A DNA stretch of 32,697 nt from SXRF01 sp964624555 (GCA_964624555.1 CAZUXB010000025.1:1-32697); one strand, 5' to 3'; positions 1 through 6,228 are shown, counted from the stretch's first letter. Program-made: numbers and translations. Notes: a model not told the origin generated them from the letters alone.

Positions 1-96
1 TAGGGTCGTGGTAGACTACCACGTTGATAGGCTGGGTGTGTAAGTGTGGTAACATGCTAAGCTAACCAGTACTAATAACCCGATTGATTTATTTAT
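1..96 (+). rRNA. rrl: 23S ribosomal RNA, 3' end (partial)
   Basis: The first ~96 bases match the conserved 3' end of bacterial 23S rRNA, including the segment AACCAGTACTAAT that precedes the terminal helix strand. The gene runs in from the left edge, so only the tail is visible. The exact mature 3' end is estimated from the usual ~20 nt after GTACTAAT. A 5S gene follows on the same strand about 150 bases later, the normal bacterial rrn order. No tRNA lies between them. Confidence 0.9.
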
Positions 97-248
97 CACT
101 GATGTCTGAGTTATGACGTACAGTGCTAAACAGCACTGCAACGCAGTCTAAATAGATACACACTACTAAATGCTAAATTAATACCCTCATTAAAGGTGTC
201 AGAAAAACCTAAACACATATTAGACCGCTTAAAAGGCGGGCTTATATG
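97..248 (+). other. 23S-5S internal transcribed spacer
   Basis: Spacer of about 150 bases between 23S and 5S. It holds a 7-bp perfect hairpin, CAGTGCT-AAAC-AGCACTG (121-138), and ends with GCGGGCTTATATGATCTGG. That end pairs with the sequence just after the 5S gene, forming a long stem around 5S of the kind used for precursor processing. No ORF or tRNA is seen. Confidence 0.6.
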
Positions 249-365
249 ATCTGGTGATTATTGCAAGGAAGGCCCCACCCGTTCCCATTCCGAACACGAC
301 CGTGAAACTCCTTAGCGCAGATGGTACTATGTCTCAAGGCATGGGAGAGTATGTCGTTGCCAGAT
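249..365 (+). rRNA. rrf: 5S ribosomal RNA, normal copy
   Basis: A 117-nt gene with hallmark bacterial 5S segments: CCACCCGTTCCCATTCCGAACAC (helix II/III and loop C, 276-298), GAAACTCCTTAGCGC (304-318), GATGGTACTATGTCTC and a closing GTTGCCAGAT that pairs with ATCTGGTGAT at the start. Its position after 23S on the same strand supports the call. The ends were set from the terminal helix ATCTGG/CCAGAT. It is the reference for the expanded second copy at 1657-1820. Confidence 0.93.
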
Positions 366-395
366 CTTATAAGCCCGCTTTTTTTATTTTTTAGC
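366..395 (+). terminator. rrn terminator / 5S processing stem
   Basis: Immediately after 5S, CCAGATCTTATAAGCCCGC is followed by a T-rich run. It is complementary to GCGGGCTTATATGATCTGG just before 5S, so the stem encloses the whole 5S. The GC-rich end followed by T residues looks like the end of the rrn transcript. Confidence 0.6.
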
Positions 396-402
396 CACCA
401 TT

Positions 403-427
403 GCATCCTAAGCGAAGTCGAAGGATC
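403..427. repeat. Half palindromic element (family A type)
   Basis: Sequence GCATCCTAAGCGAAGTCG followed by AAGGATC forms an ATCCT...AGGAT hairpin. It resembles one half of the GTCATCC...GGATGAC elements elsewhere in the window. It lies in the spacer after the normal 5S, at a position roughly equivalent to the full element at 1853-1948 after the second 5S. Confidence 0.45.
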
Positions 428-441
428 TTTTCATACCCCCT

Positions 442-545
442 ATTCCCCTTATTTTTCAATATTGTCATAATCCCTTCCCATCCGTCGCCAAAATGTAACA
501 ATTAAGCGGTTGTTTTCATAATAAATGCTTATAATATAAACTAAT
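442..545 (+). promoter_or_regulatory. Duplicated spacer, copy 1, with putative promoter
   Basis: Bases 442-471 are identical to 1951-1980 (30 of 30). Similarity continues to a shared GCGGTTGTTTT and a TATAAT/TATAAA-like hexamer (530-535 here, 2040-2045 in copy 2) about 14 bases after TTGTTT. Conservation of the hexamer in both copies suggests a promoter, although the spacing from TTGTTT is short. No Shine-Dalgarno sequence precedes the ATG at 546, so this transcript may have almost no leader. Confidence 0.4.
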
Positions 546-1190
546 ATGGCATCATTATACAAATATGAACAACCCGCTCTTGATTTCGAGAAGGCACATG
601 GGCTGTCTGGAGTAGCGGGAAGATATATATTTGACCCGAGCAGAACACAGCAACATCTGCAACAGAAGATATGGTCACATGATGGTGATTTCCAAGGCTT
701 AACTGATTTAGAATATTCAGATATATTTCATCAACTGGAACGCCTCAATCCAACCGAAATAGGTAAAATTCGTTTTAACCGACTTTCCGCGCATGAATTA
801 AATGATGTGGTAAATGGTATAGTGTCGGGTTTCACCCCTGAAGATATAAGTTTCTTCATTAAACGCAGCCATGGCGGTATTCCTCTTAAAAAATTTGATA
901 GACTTCCAGAAGGTGTTGCTCGCACCGACATTGAAACTAAAATCATGCAACGGCTTGACCCACGTTATCACATACAATGGATTGCCTCACCAACAACTTT
1001 GGATAATATTTGGAATCAGGTGAAAGAACGTCCTGTCACCAGACCATACGATATAGCAGCAAATATGGTAAAAGAAAATGCCGCAGCTTTGGCATTAACA
1101 CTTGGTATTGCTACAGTTGGATATTTTGCTTGGAAAGAGCATAAGAGACAAAAACAACAAAAAATTACAGCTAACCTCCCACCATTATAA
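546..1190 (+). CDS. Hypothetical protein with C-terminal membrane segment
   Basis: I do not recognise this 214-residue protein. It is mostly polar and charged. One hydrophobic stretch near residues 180-197 (AAALALTLGIATVGYFAW) is followed by a basic tail (KEHKRQKQQK), a pattern of a C-terminal membrane anchor with most of the chain in the cytoplasm. No signal peptide or enzyme motif is visible. The start at 546 lacks a ribosome binding site but lies 10 bases after a TATAAT. It sits between the two 5S copies, 39 bases ahead of hicB on the same strand, so it may belong to the same inserted or duplicated segment. It could be a membrane or stress-related accessory protein, but nothing proves it. 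Confidence 0.6.
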   Translation: MASLYKYEQPALDFEKAHGLSGVAGRYIFDPSRTQQHLQQKIWSHDGDFQGLTDLEYSDIFHQLERLNPTEIGKIRFNRLSAHELNDVVNGIVSGFTPEDISFFIKRSHGGIPLKKFDRLPEGVARTDIETKIMQRLDPRYHIQWIASPTTLDNIWNQVKERPVTRPYDIAANMVKENAAALALTLGIATVGYFAWKEHKRQKQQKITANLPPL

Positions 1191-1229
1191 CTATTGTAAT
1201 CCCCCCCATTTTCCCCTAGAATAACCCTC

Positions 1230-1460
1230 ATGAAACAGGAATTCAGCGTAATTATTGAAAAAGATAGCGACGGTTATCTGGTCGCCAGCGTCCCAGAGCT
1301 TAAAGGCTGTCATACACAGGCAAAATCCATGGATGAATTGCTTGAACGCATCCGTGAGGCTGTTCTTTTATGTTTAGAAGATGGTACTCCTGCTGATTCA
1401 CATGAATTTTTGGGTATCCAGCGTATTTCGGTTGACGTATGGCCCGCTCCCCACGCCTGA
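1230..1460 (+). CDS. hicB: HicB family antitoxin
   Basis: A 76-residue protein beginning MKQEFSVIIEKDSDGYLVAS, the HicB partial RNase H-like fold. The signature VPELKGCHTQAKSMDELLERIREAV (residues 22-46) and LCLEDG follow. HicB proteins bind and neutralise the HicA mRNA interferase. This one is the short type without an obvious C-terminal DNA-binding domain. It overlaps the following hicA by 22 bases, giving tight translational coupling. The antitoxin-first order occurs in many hic loci, although the classical E. coli order is the reverse. The pair lies between two 5S genes, in an accessory-looking segment. Confidence 0.88.
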   Translation: MKQEFSVIIEKDSDGYLVASVPELKGCHTQAKSMDELLERIREAVLLCLEDGTPADSHEFLGIQRISVDVWPAPHA

Positions 1461-1642
1461 CTGGCAAAGAGCTGATAAAAATTCTAGAAAAACATGGCTT
1501 TGAAGTGATACGCATTCGTGGCAGTCATCATTTTCTAAAACATCCCGATGGTCGTGTTACAGTCGTTCCAGTCCACAGCAACGAGGTTATTGGAGTTGGT
1601 CTTTTAAGCAAAATATGCCGTGATGCTGAAATAGATTTGTAA
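1439..1642 (+). CDS. hicA: HicA family toxin (mRNA interferase)
   Basis: A 67-residue protein with the double-stranded RNA-binding-like fold of HicA. It shows an N-terminal LTGKELIKILEKHGFE helix and the catalytic G-S-H segment (RIRGSHHF, His30), followed by HPDGRVTVVPVHSNEVIG and LLSKICRDAEI. HicA toxins cleave mRNA under stress, and the active histidine is present, so the toxin looks intact. Its ATG lies inside the 3' end of hicB in another frame. The second 5S begins only 14 bases after the stop. Confidence 0.9.
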   Translation: MARSPRLTGKELIKILEKHGFEVIRIRGSHHFLKHPDGRVTVVPVHSNEVIGVGLLSKICRDAEIDL

Positions 1643-1656
1643 CAATTGCTTATATG

Positions 1657-1820
1657 ATCTGGTGATTATTGCAAGTAAGTCCCCACCCGTTCCCATTCCG
1701 AACACGATCCCGCAACAAGTGCGGGACGAAACTCCTTAGCGCAGATGGTACTATGTCTCAAGGCATCCGCCTACGCCAATGCTACGGCGGACACAGTGGG
1801 AGAGTATGTCGTTGCCAGAT
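1657..1820 (+). rRNA. rrf: Second 5S rRNA copy with two hairpin insertions
   Basis: Aligning it with the normal 5S shows the same backbone with only three substitutions outside the inserts (GGAAGGCC to GTAAGTCC, and C to T at the first insert border). Two insertions raise the length from 117 to 164 nt. Insert 1 (1708-1727, replacing CCGT) is a 6-bp hairpin CCCGCA-ACAAG-TGCGGG in loop C. Insert 2 (1767-1797, 31 nt) holds TCCGCC...GGCGGA in the apical loop of the helix IV arm. Both lie in terminal loops, so the terminal helix (ATCTGG/CCAGAT) and the paired arms remain formable. It may be an expanded 5S, a fragmented 5S or a decaying copy; there is no 23S directly before it. Confidence 0.75.
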
Positions 1821-1845
1821 CTTATAAATCGGCTTTTTTTTATTC
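1821..1845 (+). terminator. Terminator-like stem after second 5S
   Basis: CTTATAAATCGGC plus a run of T follows the gene, and GCTTATATGATCTGG precedes it. The flanking stem seen around the first 5S is therefore partly preserved, but with mismatches (AATCGGC instead of AGCCCGC). Confidence 0.45.
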
Positions 1846-1852
1846 CCAAACC

Positions 1853-1948
1853 GTCATCCTGTGGATTGCGAAGCAATAGCACAGGATCTCGCTCAATTAT
1901 AACCTATTCCTAGATCCTGTGCTGATACTTCGTATCCCACAGGATGAC
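1853..1948. repeat. Family A palindromic element, intergenic copy 1
   Basis: A 96-bp inverted-repeat unit starting GTCATCCTGTGGAT and ending ATCCCACAGGATGAC. Each half forms its own hairpin (TCCTGTG...CACAGGA, and the corresponding right-hand pair). It shares the ends and two-hairpin plan of the units at 16347-16430 and 32529-32606. It lies inside the spacer duplicated from 442-545, immediately before the conserved block that resumes at 1951, so it probably inserted after or during that duplication. Confidence 0.75.
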
Positions 1949-1950
1949 TA

Positions 1951-2071
1951 ATTCCCCTTATTTTTCAATATTGTCATAATTCTCCCCCTCACCGCCTCCA
2001 AATCTTCATAATTCTGCGGTTGTTTTTGGGAATAATGCCTATAAAATGTCCCGATAACAGTGAGGATAATA
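1951..2071 (+). promoter_or_regulatory. Duplicated spacer, copy 2, with putative promoter
   Basis: The first 30 bases are identical to 442-471. TTGTTT (2020-2025) and TATAAA (2040-2045) occupy the same places as in copy 1. A Shine-Dalgarno GAGG (2062-2065) then sits six bases before the ATG at 2072, which sets the start of the next gene. Confidence 0.4.
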
Positions 2072-2572
2072 ATGAGTGAAATACAAACAACTGCCCCTAC
2101 AGTAGTTGCTACAACCTTAGGACAAGGTAATGATGCGAAAAAGCCACGCCTGCTGGTGGTGGACGATGCCGCACAATTATTGCCTAGATTGGCAGAGGAA
2201 TATGAATATCAAGGATTTGATGTGGTAAAATGCCACATCAAGTTTCCGACTACGCCCGCCGCCACCGATGGGCAATCAGATATAAACTTTTCCACTATAG
2301 GTGAAATAACCCAGTACGCACTTAACCATGCAAATCGGATAGATGCGGTACTGACTGATCTGAGCGGCGCCACCAACCCCAGAGATTACGGCTATGCTCT
2401 GGCTAATGACCTGCACGATAAATGCTTTAATGGCCCTGTGGCCATAAATACTGTATCGCACGGAGAACGCACCAATTATAAAAACACTCTCGGCGTTTTT
2501 GACAAGAGTAGCCATGACGAAATAGCAAACGCTATAAAATCCGCACTAAGAGGACAATGCAAAACTGTTTAG
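2072..2572 (+). CDS. Receiver (REC)-like single-domain protein
   Basis: A 166-residue protein. After a 24-residue polar N-terminus comes KPRLLVVDDA (Asp31, Asp32), the acidic pair of response-regulator receivers. Next come IDAVLTDL (Asp96, the phosphoacceptor position), AINTVS (Ser129, the Thr/Ser position) and GVFDKSS (Lys145), ending in an amphipathic helix. All conserved receiver positions are present in order, but residues 55-80 form an extended insertion. There is no output domain, so it would act as an orphan receiver or a diverged relative. The start at 2072 was preferred over an in-frame GTG at 2060 because GAGG overlaps the latter. It is followed after 18 bases by an unknown ORF, probably co-transcribed. 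No histidine kinase is in the window. Confidence 0.6.
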   Translation: MSEIQTTAPTVVATTLGQGNDAKKPRLLVVDDAAQLLPRLAEEYEYQGFDVVKCHIKFPTTPAATDGQSDINFSTIGEITQYALNHANRIDAVLTDLSGATNPRDYGYALANDLHDKCFNGPVAINTVSHGERTNYKNTLGVFDKSSHDEIANAIKSALRGQCKTV

Positions 2573-2590
2573 AAATACATAGGAGAATTT

Positions 2591-3097
2591 ATGACTGAAG
2601 AATTATCTGATACACGGCAAGCAATAGCAGAAAGATCAGCCGCTTATAACACAATTAGAACTTTACTTAAAGCCAATGGATTGGGTGGAGCAGTCCATTT
2701 CCCGGATAAGGATTGTATTGCCGAGGAAACAGCCGATTCCCCTGATAAGCTAGTTTTAGATGGTGGTAATAAACACAAATCTGGTGTCAGAGATGTGGTA
2801 GGCAATATTTCAGCTAATGTTAACGCAGTTGCAGAATTACTGGTCAAAAAAGGTATCACAGCGGTTGTTGAACCTGCCAGCAAAGCTAACGATAATACAA
2901 TACGCCTTACCATTGCAATGGATGAAGGTAATAGGCAGGCGCTCGCAGCCCTTGCTAACAGAGGCCGGGCTGATAGTGGTGAACACCCTCCTGAAGTTAC
3001 TCCGCCCGCTGGTGCGCCAGCTATACCTCGCGAAACCCCAATTACGACTTTAGTAGCTGAAGGCCCACAAAGACGCGGAAGGACGCGCACAACATAA
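2591..3097 (+). CDS. Hypothetical protein downstream of receiver-like gene
   Basis: A 168-residue protein I do not recognise. The N-terminus is helical and charged (MTEELSDTRQAIAERSAAY). The middle has NISANVNAVAELLVKKGITAVVEPA and NTIRLTIAMDEGNRQALAALA, an alpha/beta pattern that recalls a small ligand-binding or partner-binding fold. The tail after residue ~130 is proline-rich and ends with basic residues (RRGRTRTT). No signal peptide or membrane segment is seen. An AGGAG six bases before the ATG gives a confident start. The 18-base gap to the receiver-like gene suggests a functional pair. Confidence 0.6.
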   Translation: MTEELSDTRQAIAERSAAYNTIRTLLKANGLGGAVHFPDKDCIAEETADSPDKLVLDGGNKHKSGVRDVVGNISANVNAVAELLVKKGITAVVEPASKANDNTIRLTIAMDEGNRQALAALANRGRADSGEHPPEVTPPAGAPAIPRETPITTLVAEGPQRRGRTRTT

Positions 3098-3120
3098 TTG
3101 TTGTAACAAATAGCTGACTA

Positions 3121-3822
3121 CTAGCTACTGCGGCGGCGGCCGGCAGCATGTTTACCGCGGCGCAGGCCACGGCGGGCACTGTCGCCCCCTGCCGTAGCAT
3201 TTCCACGCTTTATCATTCCGGTTGAGCTCCATTTATGTTCTTTGCCGTTGGGGGTGGTAACGGTTCCCTGATGCTCAAAGCTGCCCCGCCCGGTTCTTTC
3301 GGTGGTGCCGCTATAGTTAGTCACCTTACCGTTTGGCCCGGTTATGGTGCCAGAATTTTTGCCATGCCCGGCGCTTCCCTGCACAGTTGTAGTTTTTCCG
3401 TTCGGGCCGGTATAGGTAGTGGTATGGGTTAATTCGCCGTCTTTGACCGTGGCAGTACGGTTTACATCGGTAACTTTGCCGTTCGGGCCGGTTATGGCGC
3501 CGTTATAGGTTGCAGTGCCATTGTTGAAAGTAGTATCGCCCTGGTAGCTGGTAACACCGCCCTTGGGGCCGGTGACCGTGCCAGTTTTATGAACCGTGCC
3601 GTTGCTGTAGGTTTTGGTCTGGTCGATAGTGCTTACGCCTCCGTTCGGGCCGGTCACAGTGCCTTCATGCTGCAACGCACCATCCTGCAGGGTGGTTGAC
3701 CCTTCATAGGTAGCGACACCACCGTTGGGCCCGGTTATGGTGCCTGAATCCTCAACGGCCAGTGCCGGCAGACAATAAAAACTAATTCCCAAAACAGCAA
3801 GCGCGGCAATATTATTTTTCAT
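3121..3822 (-). CDS. Secreted GPNG-repeat protein
   Basis: A 233-residue protein with a Sec signal peptide (MKNNIAALAVLGISFYCLPALA) and about seven imperfect repeats of ~27 residues. Each is built on G-T-[IV]-T-G-P-N-G-[GK]-V-[ST], then an N-G or D-G turn and a charged/His end. The regular Thr/Gly/Asn pattern suggests a repetitive beta structure in the periplasm or on the surface. The last ~18 residues are strongly basic (RRGLRRGKHAAGRRRSS). The start at 3822 was chosen over 3834 because GGGAG is correctly spaced for the inner ATG and overlaps the outer one. I know no function for it. The repeats are also visible as a direct DNA repeat around CCGTTCGGGCCGGT, so unit number may vary between strains. 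Confidence 0.75.
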   Translation of the reverse strand: MKNNIAALAVLGISFYCLPALAVEDSGTITGPNGGVATYEGSTTLQDGALQHEGTVTGPNGGVSTIDQTKTYSNGTVHKTGTVTGPKGGVTSYQGDTTFNNGTATYNGAITGPNGKVTDVNRTATVKDGELTHTTTYTGPNGKTTTVQGSAGHGKNSGTITGPNGKVTNYSGTTERTGRGSFEHQGTVTTPNGKEHKWSSTGMIKRGNATAGGDSARRGLRRGKHAAGRRRSS

Positions 3823-4016
3823 AAACACTCCCATGTTTTTTTATTATCTGTACTTGCGCGAGGATACAGCAACAGCATTAACCCGTCAATTCCCGGGCAT
3901 GACAATTCTGTAATATTCATTCTGGCGTAAAACAAGATTGGTATTGAATATTTATGGCCATTTTGTACAGTGCTCGTCCTGTCTATTTTTTTCAACAACA
4001 AACGAAGGGAGCTTTT

Positions 4017-4469
4017 ATGACCAAAGCAATTCCGGAAGGTTTTCATACTATAACCCCGACCCTGGTCGTCGATGGTGCATTGGAGGCGATCAAACTGTAC
4101 GAGAAGGCTTTCGGAGCCACGCAGGATTATTGCATGATGATGCCCGACGGCAGCAACAAGGTGATGCACGCCTCACTGCAAATTGGCAATTCAAAGATTT
4201 TCCTGTCAGATGCCAATGCCAAAAGCGGTTGTGTTGCCAATAAATCCAACTTCTACCTTTATGTTGAAAATGTTGACCTGGCCGCAGAAAAAGCCAAGAA
4301 AGCCGGATTAACAGAAAAGATGGCGGTTCAGGATATGTTCTGGGGCGACCGCATGGGCGCTTTCACCGATAAATTCGGCAACCAATGGACTCTGGCCACC
4401 CATGTCCGCGATGTTTCTGACGAGGAAATGAAGACGGGTGCCAAACAAATGATGAGTAAAGCTGCTTAA
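4017..4469 (+). CDS. VOC (glyoxalase/bleomycin resistance) family protein, PhnB-like
   Basis: A 150-residue protein with the vicinal oxygen chelate fold: IPEGFHTITPTLVVDGALEAIKLYEKAFGA opens the first beta-alpha-beta unit. KVMHASLQIGNSKIFLSD, YLYVENVDLAAEKAKKAGL and DRMGAFTDKFGNQWTLATH complete the pattern. The family includes PhnB-like proteins and metal-dependent lyases or dioxygenases; the substrate cannot be deduced. The His in VMHA and the Asp/Glu-containing strands are plausible metal ligands. The start at 4017 follows GAAGGGAG with good spacing, whereas an upstream in-frame ATG at 3954 has no such site and would add an unrelated N-terminus. It is monocistronic, followed by a clear terminator. 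Confidence 0.85.
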   Translation: MTKAIPEGFHTITPTLVVDGALEAIKLYEKAFGATQDYCMMMPDGSNKVMHASLQIGNSKIFLSDANAKSGCVANKSNFYLYVENVDLAAEKAKKAGLTEKMAVQDMFWGDRMGAFTDKFGNQWTLATHVRDVSDEEMKTGAKQMMSKAA

Positions 4470-4507
4470 TAATCAACAGCTAACGTATAATCAAGAATGG
4501 TTTTAAA

Positions 4508-4545
4508 GCAGGGGCGGCCGGTTCGCTCCTGCTTTTCTATTTTTA
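4508..4545 (+). terminator. Rho-independent terminator after VOC gene
   Basis: GCAGGGGCG pairs with CGCTCCTGC (one G-T wobble) around a short loop and is followed by TTTTCTATTTTT. It lies 38 bases after the stop of the VOC gene. Confidence 0.8.
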
Positions 4546-4588
4546 TAGACATAATTATTTAATTACAGATAGTTACAAACCGATACAG

Positions 4589-4606
4589 GCGACATAAAAC
4601 TGTCAC
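4589..4606 (+). promoter_or_regulatory. Weak Pho-box-like direct repeat
   Basis: GCGACAT-AAAA-CTGTCAC resembles the PhoB-binding consensus of two 7-bp repeats 11 bp apart. Only the second half is a full match. The nearest good -10 sequence (TATAAT at 4650-4655) is too far away for the usual Pho promoter geometry, so this may be chance. Confidence 0.25.
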
Positions 4607-4699
4607 ATTGATGTAATCAAATCTTAACACCACCTGATGAATATCCAGCTATAATCCTGATAATATAATTAACAAACAAATATGCTAGGAATATACAAA

Positions 4700-4891
4700 A
4701 TGCTTAATAGTAGGTACAATAAATATGAGCAGGTGGACGCTTTTGAGGAAGTGGCGGCCATACTGTCTGCCAGCGGAGTTGAAATAACTGGAAATATGCT
4801 TAAGCTAATGTCCCCGCTGATGTATGACAGCAAGAGCTTTGAAGAGCGCTGTGATGCTATTTCAGCACGGTTAGACCGCTTTAGCCAATAG
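4700..4891 (+). CDS. Small hypothetical protein
   Basis: A 63-residue protein (69 if the upstream ATG at 4682 is used). AGGA at 4687-4690, nine bases before the ATG at 4700, supports the shorter form. The sequence is soluble and likely helical: YEQVDAFEEVAAILSASGVEITGNMLKLMSP and SFEERCDAISARLDRFSQ look like two amphipathic helices. No family is recognised. The upstream DNA is AT-rich with two TATAAT hexamers (4650-4655 and 4664-4669). It faces the acidic zinc-ribbon gene convergently with only 11 bases between them. Confidence 0.55.
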   Translation: MLNSRYNKYEQVDAFEEVAAILSASGVEITGNMLKLMSPLMYDSKSFEERCDAISARLDRFSQ

Positions 4892-4902
4892 ACTGACCCT
4901 GG

Positions 4903-5433
4903 CTATTTTTTAGACTTGCCACCCTTGGCAGGCTTTGCCGCCTTGGATTTTTTGGCTGGTTTCGCGGGCTCTTCTTCCTCTTCGCTTTCTTCCAGCTCAC
5001 CGTCTTCGACTTCATCGATCAGAGTGTCATCATCTATGGCGATGTCATCATCCATAGGCTCTTCAGGCTCAACATCTTCCAATTCCTCGAGGTCTTCGAT
5101 ATCATCTACATCATCAATTTCTTCAATAGCTTCGATCTCATCTTCGCCTTCAACGACAACAACATCGTCAAAATCTTCCAGATCCACCCCCTCTACATTC
5201 TTGGGGGCTTTTTTAGGTTGTGCCTTAGATTCCTGTTTTGCCTTCTGTTTAACCAGCGGATCATCGCTATCCACCTCGACTACAACTTTGCTTTTACGGC
5301 GCACCCTTACCGGCGCGTTAATATCATTGATAGCCCTGCATTTTGGGCAAGAAGCCGGGTTTTTCCCTAAATCATAAAACCGTGCACTGCACGCTACGCA
5401 TATACGCTTATTCCCTATAACTACCTTATCCAC
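4903..5433 (-). CDS. TIGR02300-type acidic zinc-ribbon protein
   Basis: A 176-residue protein. Its N-terminus has a zinc ribbon with Cys12-x2-Cys15 and Cys29-x2-Cys32 around the conserved FYDLGKNPASCPKC. Then come a basic linker (RVRRKSK), an extremely acidic low-complexity stretch (about residues 85-155) and a Lys/Ala/Pro tail (AKPAKKSKAAKPAKGGKSKK). This layout matches the alphaproteobacterial TIGR02300 family, whose role is not established; a nucleic-acid or RNA polymerase-related role is only a guess from the ribbon. The start is a GTG with GGGGAG seven bases upstream. The Ser-rich ORF on the opposite strand is a shadow of the acidic stretch. Confidence 0.85.
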   Translation of the reverse strand: MDKVVIGNKRICVACSARFYDLGKNPASCPKCRAINDINAPVRVRRKSKVVVEVDSDDPLVKQKAKQESKAQPKKAPKNVEGVDLEDFDDVVVVEGEDEIEAIEEIDDVDDIEDLEELEDVEPEEPMDDDIAIDDDTLIDEVEDGELEESEEEEEPAKPAKKSKAAKPAKGGKSKK

Positions 5434-5533
5434 CAGTGTACTCCCCAGATGATTAATAACAAACTGTTACTATAGCTGATTAGAGGCTGGATATTTTTTT
5501 GCAACATAAATTTTAGTATATAAGCTCATACCA

Positions 5534-5561
5534 CTTGAAAAATATGATTGCTTTACCACAT
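5534..5561 (+). promoter_or_regulatory. Possible heat-shock (sigma-32 type) promoter of grpE
   Basis: CTTGAA (5534-5539, -35 like) and CCACAT (5556-5561, -10 like) are separated by 16 bases, about 50 bases ahead of grpE. This resembles the CTTGAA...CCCCATAT heat-shock promoter, which would fit a co-chaperone gene. The match is partial. Confidence 0.35.
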
Positions 5562-5612
5562 ACTGTGGATTGAACATATTACCATTTATCACTATAAATT
5601 TAAGGACATATA

Positions 5613-6203
5613 ATGACTATTTCGCAGGATACGACTCAGGAAGATGGAGAAACTTCACAGGCCACCTCCCAACAGGGGGAGAAAATTGTTGATATTAAGG
5701 ACGCACGCATTGCCCAGCTGGAAGAAGAATGTTCCAAGCTGCGTGATAGCTGGGTGCGGGCGGTAGCTGAAACTGATAATGTCCGTAAACGGTCGCAGCG
5801 CGACCTTGAGGAAAGCGGGAAATACGCCATAACCGCCTTTGCCAAGGACATGGTAAGCGTGCTGGAGAACCTGCAACGGGCGGTTGAGAGCATCCCGGCG
5901 GCTGAAGCCACGGAAAATCCGGTTTTAAAAACCCTGGGCGAAGGTATTAACCTGACCTTGCAGGAATTACTGGGGATATTCCAGAAATACGCGATAGTCC
6001 GCATCAACCCACTCGGGGAGAAATTCGACCATAACCTGCACCAGGCGGTAGTTCAGGTGGAAAAGAATGATGTTGAAACCGGCACTGTTGTCCAGGTGAT
6101 CCAGTCCGGCTACATGATTGCGGACCGCCTGCTGCGCCCAGCGATGGTAGCGGTTTCTAAAACTTCCGGTGAAGATACGAAAAAACTTGATACCTCGGCT
6201 TAA
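5613..6203 (+). CDS. grpE: Nucleotide exchange factor GrpE
   Basis: A 196-residue protein of the usual GrpE length. The acidic, flexible N-terminus is followed by a long coiled coil (IAQLEEECSKLRDSWVRAVAETDNVRKRSQRDLEE). The globular part holds NLQRAVES, GINLTLQELLGIFQKYAIVRINPLGEKFDHNLHQAVVQVE and the C-terminal signature VVQVIQSGYMIADRLLRPAMVAVSK. GrpE dimers release ADP from DnaK in the cytoplasm. AAGGA precedes the ATG at a normal distance. dnaK, dnaJ and hrcA are not in the window; the next gene is ftsX. The protein looks intact. Confidence 0.96.
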   Translation: MTISQDTTQEDGETSQATSQQGEKIVDIKDARIAQLEEECSKLRDSWVRAVAETDNVRKRSQRDLEESGKYAITAFAKDMVSVLENLQRAVESIPAAEATENPVLKTLGEGINLTLQELLGIFQKYAIVRINPLGEKFDHNLHQAVVQVEKNDVETGTVVQVIQSGYMIADRLLRPAMVAVSKTSGEDTKKLDTSA

Positions 6204-6228
6204 AAAGCCTACAACCCAGACAGTAGGT

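Noticed and set aside
97..545. tRNA genes around the rrn end
   Set aside because: No cloverleaf or TTC-loop pattern (GGTTCRANYCC) was found between 23S and the first protein gene.
2644..3090. 148-residue minus-strand ORF opposite the unknown gene at 2591
   Set aside because: The sense gene has AGGAG, a coupled upstream gene and a balanced composition; the antisense frame has neither signal nor plausible domain.
4916..5377. Long Ser-rich ORF on the plus strand
   Set aside because: It is the antisense of the acidic Glu/Asp stretch of the zinc-ribbon protein; GAA/GAT codons read backwards give Ser codons. No ribosome site or homology.
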